Source: Jacaranda mimosifolia
Taxonomy: Eukaryota; Streptophyta; Magnoliopsida; Lamiales; Bignoniaceae
Assembly (NCBI GenBank): GCA_018894105.1
Contig: CM032133.1
Location: 11,546,501-11,610,500, forward strand
Direction of reading: 5' to 3'
DNA: 64,000 nucleotides
Shown: positions 35,778-46,087 of the stretch, piece after piece
Position numbering within the stretch: position 1 is the stretch's first letter
Layout of the letters: the number at the start of each line of letters is the position of its first letter
Notes under the pieces: model-generated
The model's database searches: none
What the model saw: the letters and a program-made list of their open reading frames with translations, nothing else
What the model was told of the DNA's origin: nothing
Program-made: the position numbers and the translations under genes

Positions 35778-36099
35778 TTCAGTGGTTGAATTTTATCTGT
35801 AAACTTTGAAGTTACATATAATGTAACTAATATGAATTATTAGTTACATAGAGCTCCCTTGAACAAATCCTACATTACATTAACTCTCCCTTCTCAATTT
35901 TATAACTTGCAATATCGTACCTTGAAATAAGGAAAAAAAACATAACAATCCAATAAATTACTTCACATTTAACCATCAATCAGATATTCAAATGTGATGA
36001 ACTACACAAATTTACTTCACATAATAAAATCATGTACAATCTATAGGACAGTACAAAAAGATCATCTGACTACACAAAACATCAAGCAAAAGTTGTGTA

Positions 36100-36720
36100 C
36101 TTAGTTCATGAATCCAAAGTTCAAAATGACAAAAAATAGTGATAATAAAGCATTAATCATTGTCCTCCAACACTTTCATCAAAACCCTTCTCCTACTTCA
36201 TTAGCTCCTCCAGCACATGCATCATCACATCCTCCAACTGCACCATCTATGCAGCCCCTACCTCCACTTGCACTTGCCACAATTGATTCCACAATTGCAT
36301 CAAAAGCAGCATAAAATCCATCATCAAGTTAATATTGTCATCTGCAAATCCTTCAGCAGTAGGGGCGTTTCCTTTAACAGCAAGGCTATCTCCAACTGCA
36401 GCAGCTGAAGGTGAATTCCCTTACAATTTAATCATATTCCAGTAAAATATAACAAGTAACACCCTCACAAGGTTACAACACAACATTTAATACCCTTAAA
36501 ATGTTTAAAATATTACAAATAGCACCGTTACAAGTTTTGAAACAGTACAATTGGCACCTTAATCAGAGTCCAATATAGATTATATGAAACAGAGTTGAAG
36601 GTGAATACCCTTATAATTTAATCACATTCCAGTAAAATATAACAAGTAACACCCCCACAAGGCTTCAACACAACATTTAATACCTTTACAATTTTTTTCA
36701 CATTACACTTAACATACTTG
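36100..36720. other. Non-coding flank of MULE fragment, with a duplication
   Basis: A segment of about 95 bp (CAGTAAAATATAACAAGTAA context) occurs at 36407-36500 and again at 36593-36690. The plus-strand frame at 36108-36314 is rich in Pro, Ser, Ala and His and matches nothing I know; the other strand may be the degraded end of the MULE gene. Confidence 0.4.
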
Positions 36721-36739
36721 GAACTGATACACATTTTGA

Positions 36740-37725
36740 AATAGACCACACGAAATTCTCTAGTTACAGAAAGTGAAAATTAGAAAAAAAGAAGATAACA
36801 ATACCTTTTGCCTATCTGTCATGAATGTCCATGGTTTGTCTGCAGTAAAGCCACCAAGAAACTCTTCAGGCATGTGAAAAAAAAGATCCAAGGCATTGCA
36901 TTCAGCCTCCACAACTGCAAATGCTACAGGAAATAACCCATTGTTTCCATCCAAACCTATAGCAGCTAGTAGAACACCTCCATAAGGCCCTTTGAGATGA
37001 CATCCATCAAATCCTAAAAAAAGGTTACAACCACTCAAGAAACCACTCTTCAAAATTAGGGTTTTTATAAATAACATCAAATCATGCAAAATATAACTAT
37101 ACATTCATCAATAAACATTCCAACACATAATATTATGTCAAAAAACCATAAAAATCACATTTTTGGAAACAAAAATAGGTCACCTGCCACTTTAAAATCA
37201 CAAAATAATAACACCCAACACAAAACACAACCAAAACTAACTTGATCTAACATAAAAATACAAAAAAAAAAAAGTTGTGAGAAAACATGCCCATATCTTT
37301 AGGAGCCATTTTCGCTTGAAAATGGGAAATGCCACCAAAACTTCACAATAGAGGTTGTTGGCGTGCACGATCAAGAAGAATCTGCTGGTTTTTTGGAGAG
37401 TTTGTTGGCGAAAAACGAACATGCACCATCAGTGAGGGGACGAGAACATGAGAGTTTGAGGGGAAGAGATGAACGATGGAGGGAAAAGAAATATGCCCGT
37501 TTGTGTTTTTCATACACAGAGGGGCAAGAAATACTTTTTATTTTTTCAATTTTTTTTGTTTTTCCCCCCCTTGAATAAGTAAGGGTATAACAGCCATTTC
37601 ACATATTCCGTCACTGTTTTTAAATGGCTGTTAATGTCAGGGGAGGTAATTGTAATTTCGAAAACCTCAAAGGTAGTTTCTGTATTTAGACCAAACATCA
37701 GGGGAGGTCCCTGTAATTAACCCAA
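36740..37725 (-). mobile_element. Mutator-like element fragment 1
   Basis: Contains a MuDR-type transposase fragment and, at its right, an end read on the minus strand as GGGTTAATTACAGGGACCTC followed by CCCTGATGTTTGGTC, a form common for plant MULE termini. A second copy of the GGGAGGTAATTGTAATTTCG phrase lies inside it. The left terminus is not found, so it is truncated or decayed. Confidence 0.6.
36760..37104 (-). pseudogene. MULE transposase fragment (MuDR family)
   Basis: A 114-aa frame with FLGFDGCHLKGPYGGVLLAA, IGLDGNNGLFPVAFAVVEAE and WTFMTDRQKVLL. These hold the first two acidic residues of the MULE DDE core (FDG and TDRQ). The third residue, the zinc finger (SWIM) and the DNA-binding N-terminus are missing. 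The transposase would cut at the terminal repeats; this one cannot. Confidence 0.85.
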
Positions 37726-38387
37726 ATAAATAAAGGAGGTCATTAAAGTTTTAGTGGAGAAATGATGGAGTTCACAGCCTTCTGCTTGCACTGGCTCCTT
37801 TTGTGTTATTTTGTTATTTTATGATCTATCCCTCTTGGCTCTGTTAGACCGTAGAACTAGATTTGTTTTAATACCTTCCTTATGTAAAATAATCAAGGTC
37901 GTGGGATAGTCAGTCCCTATAGTGCGAACTCAAGCATGTTTCACAAAACCTCTGTCCTCAAATAACAAACTCTAGACGTTCAGATTAAGTGCTGAAATAT
38001 TTTGCTGTGGTTGCATACTCTAAGTGGCGTTACAAGAAACTAACAAGTGGCAACTTATGTACAACAAGGATGATGTTATTTTAGAGTAATCTATTCATAT
38101 AGGTAGTATTTTAGATACTTTTGACATGATCTTGTCCAAACAATTTTGAGCAAAAAGAACCGATTCTACCACAATATACTGTGCAACGTTTTTACATCTA
38201 CGCTTAAAAATTACACGATGAAGGTTTCCTAATTTTCCAAGAAACTTATGTGCCAATCTTAGAAAAACTTTAAGCACAAATAAATTTTTATGTGTAAGTT
38301 GAAAAAGTTTACCTCTATTGAAGTACAAATATTTGTTTGTTAGTTCCAGTAGCCATGGTCTGATAATTACTTCTTGCTGCTTAGCAG
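37726..38387 (+). other. Probable host intron or degraded host sequence
   Basis: No supported gene. It lies between the MULE fragment end and the first pseudouridine synthase exon and ends in a plausible splice acceptor (TTGCTGCTTAGCAG). The minus-strand 98-aa frame at 38095-38391 has no recognisable domain. Confidence 0.35.
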
Positions 38388-38466
38388 GCAATCCTCTTTA
38401 CGTTACTGGTGGGCAACCAAAGTGTTCCGACCATGAATTTGTAGATCTAAGTTTTGCTCCAGATGG
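38388..38466 (+). pseudogene. RNA pseudouridine synthase-like, exon a
   Basis: After an acceptor ending TTAGCAG, the frame reads NPLYVTGGQPKCSDHEFVDL then SFAPDG and ends at a GT donor (38467). It joins in phase with exon b at 39399, giving ..APDGGYERLGKPVPGDHGY. This matches the region after the catalytic core of plant organellar/nuclear RluA-type pseudouridine synthases (the RNA pseudouridine synthase 5 type). These enzymes isomerise uridine to pseudouridine in RNA. Catalytic exons (HRLD..TSG) are not found upstream, so the copy is partial. Confidence 0.6.
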
Positions 38467-38895
38467 GTATAAAATAATATTCTGGATTTTTCATTCTTAT
38501 TTGCTATTCTCACATATGCATATCTTTCTATAGCTGCGTATGCTTTCCTGCATGACTTGTATTGATCATACCATATTCAAGATACTGTACAAGTTTCATA
38601 TTTTTTTTCCTCAATTGATATCCGTACAGTTACTAGAATATGACGTCACCAAAGTCAATCTTCAACTTTTTTTATTTGTTTAACTTAAAAGAATTGTAAG
38701 ATAAGCTGTTCTTTCTGTAAGATATGTTGTTCTACAGCCTCAGTTTCTCTTTAAATTTCCTAAATGGCATATTGACTCTGTATCTTTATGTAGGAAAATA
38801 TTATATACATATTGCTTGTAGCTTTTACTGATGCTCTAAATCTATTTTAATTGCTTTAGGTTTATTTTCATGATGCAACTATGTGCTAAAAAAAA

Positions 38896-39370
38896 CATGG
38901 ATTAAAAAACTGTCCGGTCCGGACCGGTTCGATCAGTGAACCGGTAAACCGGACCGGTTTTCCGAAACCAGACCGGTTTTTAAATTTTTTTTTAATTTCT
39001 TAATTTTTATTTTTTATTTTTGTTTGGCCTAAGTACTAAAGTTAAAGGCCATGGTACAAGCAAGAAGTCAAAATAACTTAATATTAGTCAATTTTCATTA
39101 TTCCCAATTTCTCACAAAATTTAAACTTTAAACTTAGTATGTCCAAAAATTTGGATTGTGATGTTGAAGAATATCATTTGATCTCTTTATGTTTTATATT
39201 TTGATATTTTGCTAATTTTTAAATACTATATATAATATAAATATATATAGCATAATTATGACATCACGGTTCAATTGCGGTTCAATTACGGTCCAACCAA
39301 CGGTTGAACCAGTGAACCGTGAACCAGCAAGTTTTCCGGTTCAATGAACGGTCTGGTTTTTCGAACACTG
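38896..39370. mobile_element. Small hAT-like insertion in host intron
   Basis: About 475 bp with imperfect inverted ends (CATGGATTAAAAAACTGTCC and, read inward from the right, CAGTGTTCGAAAAACCAGAC) and subterminal blocks of GGTCCGGACCGG/AACCGG words in both orientations, typical of small plant hAT elements. Flanks AAAAAAAA and AATAATAG do not give a clean 8-bp duplication. It sits between exons a and b of the pseudouridine synthase gene. Confidence 0.5.
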
Positions 39371-39422
39371 AATAATAGTATTTCCTTTTAGGTTTTAGAG
39401 GATATGAGAGGCTTGGAAAAAC

Positions 39423-39622
39423 GGCTTATTTATAAAAATACAGTAAAAAACCTCAAATTTTATAAAACTACCACAGTTTTGAAAAGTTTACAAAACTAAC
39501 GTAAAGCGTGGCCTGAGGATACGCCTTTAGTTGGCTGAAATTTTTTTTTTTTTAATAAATAAAATAGAGGCGTGGCCTCTTTGGCATGGCAACTTTCATG
39601 CAAGCGTGGCGGGTATTAATGA
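39423..39622. repeat. Left terminal inverted repeat of MULE 2
   Basis: About 200 bp, highly similar to the inverted right end. Shared phrases include ACTACC.CAGTTTTGAAAAG, AAAGCGTGGCCT, GCCTTTAGTTGGCT and GCGTGGCGGGTATTAATGAA. Confidence 0.9.
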
Positions 39623-39639
39623 AGAAGTGCGTCTTGAAA

Positions 39640-39830
39640 TTTGTTTTTTAATTTAGAAAAATGGCAAGAGGCATGCCTTGTATGCACACCTCTTGTGGAA
39701 TTTTTTTTTTTTATTTTTTTTATTCATAGCTGAAATAAGAGCCGTGCCTTGCAGACACGGCTCTTGTGGAGAATTTTTTGTTTTTCCTGCATAGCTGAAA
39801 TAAGTAGCCACGCCTTTATTCATTCTCATA
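39640..39830. repeat. Left subterminal GC-word repeats of MULE 2
   Basis: Three to four copies of a degenerate AGAGGCATGCCTTG / AGAGCCGTGCCTTG / CCACGCCTTT word separated by A/T runs. This mirrors a longer series inside the right end. Candidate transposase-binding sites; the function is inferred only. Confidence 0.55.
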
Positions 39831-40258
39831 CTCAACCCTCTCTCCATTATTCATCTTCTCATACTACTCCTCCTCAAATTTATCTTCCTTATTCTCTGTC
39901 TCATATTTCTCATTCTCAAGCTTACCTTCCTCATTCTAAAACAAAGGAGTGTGCTAGTGTTGTGTCTGCAACAAGTGCAGGAAAAATTGAAGAGGAAAAG
40001 CAAAGAGAGAAGGAAGAAGAAGATACAAAGAAGAAGAAATTGTGTTTAAAATAATTTGAAATAAGGTGAAATTTTAATTTATGCTGTTCAAAATTTTAAT
40101 TTGTTGTTTTTGATTATTTTATGTTATTAATTTTGTATTGCTAAGATAATATATTGCAATTTTTTTTTTGAATTTTTTACAGTTTGGTTAGAAATCTTAG
40201 TTTGGAGAAGGAAGATATTGACTTACAAATATCAGGTTGGTTTTTAAATTTTTAAAAG

Positions 40259-40490
40259 TATATTAATTTGAGTTGTTTAATATTACATTTGACTTGATAT
40301 TGTGATGCGAAAGTTATTTTAATTTTTAGTTTGAATAATTTAAAATTGATAAGCATGACATTAATATTAGTTTAAAAAGTATATTAATTTGAGTTGTTTA
40401 CTATTACATTTGACTTGATATTGTGATGCGAAAGTTATTTTAATTTGAATAATTTGAAATTGATAAGCATGATATTATTATTAGTTTATA
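40259..40490 (+). repeat. Direct duplication of about 115-120 bp
   Basis: Two adjacent copies (40259-40378 and 40379-40490) sharing TATATTAATTTGAGTTGTTT, TTGACTTGATATTGTGATGC and GATAAGCATGA blocks. The second copy has a short deletion. Non-coding, in the 5' part of MULE 2. Confidence 0.85.
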
Positions 40491-41023
40491 TTTGTGGTCT
40501 TTCCTTTGTAATTATTAATTCATACAAAATAAAAAGAAAATAAAAGCACATAATGGAGTATCAATATTTTACATTACTGGTTATTAAGTAATTCAAATGC
40601 TAATAAATTTATATTAAATTTTAATTAATTTATATTAAGTTACAAAATTAAAATTAAATAATAAAATTAATTCATATTAAGTAAAATATTTTTTAAGACA
40701 TGATAAATATTATATATTTATTAATAAAAATTATATCTCTTATAAATCATGTATATCACAATTTACATATTACTTATAAATATTAATTATATTGTAAATC
40801 TATTAGTCTATATACAATATATAGTGCATTATATATTTTAATATATATAGTAAATACAATATATCATAATATATAATATATTATGTAATATATTATGTAT
40901 ATTATAGTATATAATACACACAATATATAATATACAATATATATAATATATACTATATATAATATACAATATACAATACACACAATATATAATATACAAT
41001 ATATAATACAACATATAATGCTA

Positions 41024-41142
41024 CTTTTGAGGCGCTGAAAAACGCCTCAAAAGCAGCTAAAGACAGCGCCCTAAAAGGGCGCTGTCTTCAGCATGCCAGG
41101 AAAAGGTGCTGATGTCAGCCCTAGCGAGGGTTGACATCAGCA
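41024..41142. other. Three consecutive perfect or near-perfect hairpins
   Basis: A GC-rich island in otherwise AT-rich DNA. Hairpin 1: CTTTTGAGGCG (41024-41034) with CGCCTCAAAAG (41043-41053), 8-base loop. Hairpin 2: AAGACAGCGCCC (41060-41071) with GGGCGCTGTCTT (41077-41088), 5-base loop. Hairpin 3: TGCTGATGTCAGCCCT (41107-41122) with AGGGTTGACATCAGCA (41127-41142), 4-base loop and one mismatch. No coding frame runs through it. Confidence 0.9.
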
Positions 41143-41149
41143 AAAAATT

Positions 41150-41810
41150 TAAAAAAATATAGTTTTAAAAATAATATATATTTAAATTAAATTTAAGTTA
41201 TGAAAAATATATATTTAAAATAAATAAAGTTAAAAATTTTAAATCTAATATATATTTATGAAAATGAATAAAATTGAATTTGAGTAGTAAGTATGATATT
41301 ATTATAATTCAATTTAGAATATATTATTTTATATTTAAAATTTGAATAAATAATTTTATAATTTATGAAATAAATAAAATTTAAAGTAAATAAAATTATA
41401 TATATTTAAAATAAATAAAATTAAAAATTTTAAATCTAATATATTTATGAAAAATAAGTAAAATTATATTTGAGTGGTAAGTATGATATTATTATAATAT
41501 AATTTTCGTTCAATATGTTATTTTATATTTAAAATTTGAATAAATAATTTTTAAATTTATGAAATAAATAAAATAAAATAAAATATATTTAAAATAAATA
41601 AAATTAAATTTGATTTATGAAAAATATATATTTAATATACATTTATTAAATATATATTTTATTTTATATAAATAAAATTAAAAATTATACATTTAATATA
41701 TATTTATGAAAATAAATAAAATTAAATTTGAGTAGTAAGTATGATATTATTATAATTTAATTTAAAATATATTATTTTATATTTAAATTTTGAATAAATA
41801 ATTTTTAAAA
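41150..41810. repeat. AT-rich tandem repeat, three units of about 190 bp
   Basis: Units near 41206, 41398 and 41630 share a GAGTAGTAAGTATGATATTA block, TTATATTTAAAATTTGAATA and AATAAATAAAATTAAA. Lies immediately after the hairpin island and before the plant mobile domain frame. No gene. Confidence 0.8.
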
Positions 41811-42006
41811 ACAAAAGATGAGCCCAGAGCACTTTAAAGTTTTTATAAAGTGACTATTTATAAAATTCAAGTGTTTGAGGAATGTTTCTATTTTCATTTT
41901 ATTGGTAGTATTTATTTTCAGTATAAATGTGCATAACTTTATTAATTTACATTTAAAATATATGTAGATAATGATATGGTTATTTTGTTTTGAATTTGTT
42001 TTGTAG

Positions 42007-42929
42007 GATGGATACCACAAATGTGTATGGTCCACATGATCCGACAGTTCTACACATGTAATGTACTCATCGATAAGAAGATGTATTTGTTGGGGATGTC
42101 GACACCACTCTTGTAGTGAGACGAGGAGATAATTCATTTTGGAATGTCATAGGTCATGAAGAGCTACATGTCCGGGTTTTGAATTTGTTACATGAGATGA
42201 GATTTTATGGTGTATATAGTTGTGGGCACTTTCCTATAGATCTACACTTGATCACGGCTTTGGTAGAGAGATGGCGTTATGAGACTCACACCTTCCATTT
42301 TCCTGTTGGAGAGGCTACAGTTACACTTCAAGACATGGCTATCATATGGCGCTTACCAGTATGAGGTCGGCCTATTACTAGTGTAGACTCTAACTTGACG
42401 GTTGAGGAGTGGCAGGAGTATTGTGAGTATTATCTTGGTTTTAGGCCTAAAGAACAACGATTTAGGGGATCTCGCCTCCATTTGACAGCTATAGCCATGC
42501 ACATTCACAACAACCGTATTACAAATGATAGCCCTAATTTAGAGGTTGAACAAATTGCACGTGCATGTGCATTAGTACTTTTAGGAGGTGTTATGTGCCC
42601 AAATTCTTTAGGTAATGCAGTACCATTAGTATACTTGAAGCATCTTGAAAATATTAGTGATGTTCATAAATTCAGTTGGGGAAGTGCTGCTTTGTCATTC
42701 TTGTATCGCGAGCTATGCACTGTATGCAAGAAGAGGAAACTTAATATTGGTGGAGCCATGCAACTACTACAGGTGAAATAAAAAAACTTAATAAATGTTA
42801 CATAGATGTAATTTTATTGTTATATGTCCCCTAATCACTTGTTCACTTGTAGATTTGGGCATGGTCGAGGATTAGAACTCTAGCACCGCTAGGTCTACTG
42901 GGTCGTATTACTATGGAACCACGGGTACT
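42007..42929 (+). pseudogene. Plant mobile domain (PMD) of MULE 2
   Basis: From ATG 42007 (MDTTNVYGPHDPT) with early stops, then DNSFWNVIGHEELHVRVLNL, HLITALVERWRYETHTFHFP, ATVTLQDMAIIWRLPV, stop, EEWQEYCEYYLGF, LVLLGGVMCPNSLGNAV, FSWGSAALSFLYRELC. This is the PMD fold found in MAIN/MAIL proteins and in transposons. An intron with donor GTGAAATAA near 42775 and acceptor CACTTGTAG at 42852 leads to IWAWSRIRTLAPLG, the next PMD piece. The domain then stops short and transposase follows. PMD proteins of the host act in silencing and genome stability; the role in elements is unknown. Confidence 0.8.
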
Positions 42930-44657
42930 ATGGAACCACAGCTTGAGATAGGCATGGTTTTCAAAGATAAGAAGCATGTTAAGGCTGCTGTCAAGGATTT
43001 CTCCGTATGTGTTGCTAGACGAGAGTATCGCGTACTTGAGAGTACACCAAAGTTATGGAAAGTGGTGTGCAAACTAGGGTGTTCATGGAGTGTCCGGGCA
43101 GTTCTGAAAGAGCAACTGGGAATGTAGAAGATTACTAGGTATGTGAGTCCTCATACTTGTTTGATGAATGAAGTTTCGATTGATCATCGAAACTTAAGTC
43201 AAGAAATGATCGCTATGGACTTGTTGGGACATGTTCGTGACGAGCCAGCATACAAGATAAAGAGTGTGCAGCAAAATGTGAAGGACAAATATGGATACAA
43301 AATCTCTTATGCAAAGGCATGGAATGTATTAAAACGTGCAAGGGAACACCTTTTTGGGACATGGGAGACTTCAGTAAGAATGTTGCCTAAGTATATGGGA
43401 GCTCTCCAAAAGTGGAATCCAGACACCATTGTTGAGTGGGAGCATCAACGAACAGGTATATCGAGGCAGAAAATGTTGAAGTATATGTTTTGGGCCTTTA
43501 AACCGTGTATTGATGGGTTCAAACATTGCCGCAAAGTTATCAGTGTGGACGAAACTCATCTATTTACAAAATATAGACACAAGATGTTGATTGCAATGGC
43601 TATGGATGCAAATCAACAAGTTCTGCCATTGGCTTTTGCAATTGTTGATGAGGAAACCTTTTTATCTTGGAAGTAGTTTCTAAAGATGTTGTCCAAGCAC
43701 GTCATCAAAGGAGCAGAAGGCATGTGCCTGATTTCTGATCGTCATCGTGGCCCCTTATCTGCTGTTCAATGCATACCTGATTTCACGCCCCTTCGCGGAG
43801 TACATCGATTCTGTCTAAGGCATGTTTGCTCCAATTTCAATAAACATTTCAAAAATGTTCATTTGAAGGATTTGTGTTGGAAAGCTGGCTCAGTAGTCCA
43901 AGTTCGAAAATTTGATAAGCATATAGGAAAAATAAGAGAAACTAATGAGAATGCCTATTCATATTTGCAAAACATTAACAAAGCTCAATGGACATTCTGT
44001 CATGATGGAGGATGGCGTTTTGGTATTCTGACTACGAACATGTCTGAGTGTTTCAATGGGGTACTGAAGGGTGCTCGTCGATTGCCGATTACAGCTATTG
44101 TTCAACAGACATTCTCTCGTTGTGTCAAACTATTCCTTGATCGAATGACCAAAGCTCATGGCATGATGAATAAGTAGCAACCTTGGGCCGATTGTGCACA
44201 TAATATATATTCCAACTGGTAGCACCATTCTATTGAGCACATTGTTCAAAAGTTTGACTACAAACAACAATCGGCTTCAATCATAACGCGCATGCACACA
44301 GGTCGAGGAAATCATGTGCAAGTTGTCAAACTTAGGAAACGTGAGTGCTCATGTGGAAAATGGACTGAACTTGGTATTCTATGCTCCCATGTGATGAGTG
44401 CATGCCGACATTTTGGATTAAATGCTGCAGCATTTGTCAAGCCATATTACAACATTGAATATTACTTGGCAACATATCAAGGAAGCTTTGATCCGATATG
44501 GGGCGAAGATTGTTGGGATGAACCTAATTTTGAACTAGTACATAATCCAGCCCGTAGAGATAGACGTGTTGCAGGAAGGGATCTCACTACTCGTATCCAA
44601 AATGAAATGGATTGGCCCCAAGCACGTGCAAGACAACAAGCCCGCCGTCATGCATAA
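42930..44657 (+). pseudogene. MuDR-type MULE transposase of MULE 2
   Basis: Four in-frame or near-frame blocks: an N-terminal DNA-binding part (IGMVFKDKKHVKAAVKDFS, KVVCKLGCSWSVRAV), the core (CRKVISVDETHLFTKY; CLISDRHRGPLSAV; TTNMSECFNGVLKGARRLP) and a C-terminal SWIM zinc finger (CSCGKWTELGILCSH). The three acidic core residues (VDE, SDR, SEC) are all present. Stops follow GM (about 43127), SWK (43676), MNK (44177) and SNW. The first is possibly natural decay; together they make it non-functional. The stretch upstream encodes PMD, so the original protein may have been a PMD-transposase fusion or two genes. Confidence 0.9.
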
Positions 44658-45390
44658 GCCGAAGTTGAAGCCCAAACCCAAGCGCAAGCCCAACATCCTT
44701 AATTCTTCCAACTTTGTAATTATATTTTATATTCTATGTTTTTCCTTTGTATTAGACTTCATCAACAATATATTTGGTCGAAATTTTCAAAAATTTTAGA
44801 CAGTTCTAATTTATGTCATGTTTCACTAACATACTTAAAAAATAAAACCCATACATTGTTCTTTAATTAAATAGTGAGTGTTACATATTAGACTTGCAAA
44901 AATTAAATATATCCAGTATTATAAGTTAATATTCTAGCTCTGTCTTAGGTAGTTGAAATCAAATTTGGAATTCAAAGGTAAGAAACGAAGCAAAATGCTA
45001 CATGATATTAGTCATTGTCATTCAAGGTACATCGGCATTGACAATGACCATTTTTTTCTTCAATAACCATGTATATCCACGCTACAAAAATGGATCACCG
45101 CTCATTTGAGTTCATTTTTTAAACATTAAAAAAATAAATAAATGATAAAGTTATGTGAATGGTGGGTTTTATAAGTGGAATACATAAATAGGATCAAGTT
45201 GGTAAAAATATTATGTGATAGTTTTATATGCCATGATAATAACATATCTTCAAATTAAACGCATCAATTATGATTAAAATGTATGATATTTCTTAAAGAA
45301 TGTATTAATAGAGCTTACATCATATATTGCTGTATATATACCACTCTTGACTATATCTTAAAACACATTTTTACCATGCAAAAGGCATGG
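44658..45390. other. 3' non-coding part of MULE 2
   Basis: AT-rich, no gene seen. One inverted repeat-like phrase near 45010-45050 (TAGTCATTGTCATTCAAGG ... GACAATGACCA) is a weak hairpin. Confidence 0.5.
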
Positions 45391-45910
45391 CATGCCTTTG
45401 CGGATGTTTTACAAAAAAAAAAAAAAAAAAAAAAAATTCAACCAAGGCCATGCCTCTTCACTTTTTAATTAAAAAAGGTGAAAAAAAAATTGCATGCAAG
45501 GCCACGACTCTTCAATTTTTAATCTAAAAAAAAATTGCATGGAAGAGGCGTGGCCTGTCAATTTTTAATTTTAAAAAAAAAAATTTACATGCAGGAGAGG
45601 CCACTCCTCTTCAATTTTTAATTAAAAAAAAAAAATTGGCATGCAAAAGAGGCCATGCCTCTTCAATTTTTAATTAATTTTTTTTTTTTTTTGCATGCAC
45701 GCCTCTTCAATTTTTAATTTAAAAATTCACTTTTTAATAAAAAAAAATTTGCATGGAAGAGGCGTGGCCTCATCCCTTTTTAAATTGAAGACACATGGCT
45801 TCATTTCTTCATTAATACCCGCCACGTTTGCATGAAATTTGCCATGCCAGAGGCGTGGCCTCATTGTTTTATTTATTAAAAAAAAAAAAATTTAGCCAAC
45901 TAAAGGCGTG
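45390..45910. repeat. Right subterminal GC-word repeats of MULE 2
   Basis: Seven or more copies of a word like GAGGCCATGCCTCTTCAATT or its complement, alternating orientation, each separated by runs of A or T. They overlap the inner edge of the right terminal repeat. The regular spacing of roughly 60-70 bp is clear by eye. Confidence 0.75.
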
Positions 45911-46008
45911 GCCCCAGGCCACGCTTTACGGTAGTTTTGTAAACTTTTCAAAACTGCGGTAGTTTTATAAAATTTGAGTTTTTTTACTGTATTTTTATAA
46001 ATAAGCCC
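45806..46008. repeat. Right terminal inverted repeat of MULE 2
   Basis: Complement of 39423-39622 with about one difference per 12-15 bases by eye. It ends ...TTTTATAAATAAGCCC directly at the target duplication. Confidence 0.9.
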
Positions 46009-46087
46009 TGGAAAACCTGTTCCTGGAGATCATGGATACCATTTGCATGCACATCGCATAGTTTTTTCCCATCCTGTAACAAATGAG

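Larger units (their letters stand above)
39423..46008 (+). mobile_element. Mutator-like element 2 with plant mobile domain
   Basis: 6586 bp. Terminal inverted repeats of about 200 bp begin GGCTTATTTATAAAAATACA at the left and end in the complement, ...TTTATAAATAAGCCC, at the right. A 9-bp target duplication is seen: TGGAAAAAC (39414-39422) and TGGAAAACC (46009-46017), one mismatch. Inside are a plant mobile domain frame (42007-42929) and a MuDR transposase frame (42930-44657), both on the plus strand, with AT-rich repeated DNA on the left. It has the parts of an autonomous element but carries stops. Confidence 0.92.
39399..46087 (+). pseudogene. RNA pseudouridine synthase-like, exon b, split by a MULE
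   Basis: The exon is 39399-39422 plus 46018-46087. The acceptor is the second AG of TTTTAGGTTTTAG. Reading: GYERLGK, then (after the insertion) PVPGDHGYHLHAHRIVFSHP and VTNE, ending at GAG|GTAGGT, a good donor. LHAHR..FSHP is the conserved C-terminal signature of RluA-like synthases. The MULE (39423-46008) interrupts the codons around GKP. The final exon is not seen before 48147. The gene appears dead unless an intact copy exists elsewhere. Confidence 0.65.

Noticed and set aside
36108..36408. Pro/Ser/His-rich frames near the MULE fragment
   Set aside because: Low complexity, overlapping in two frames, no domain; may be the complement of a degraded MULE gene end.
40600..41020. AT dinucleotide-like runs as a replication origin or matrix attachment region
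   Set aside because: Simple AT-rich repeats alone do not support such a call.
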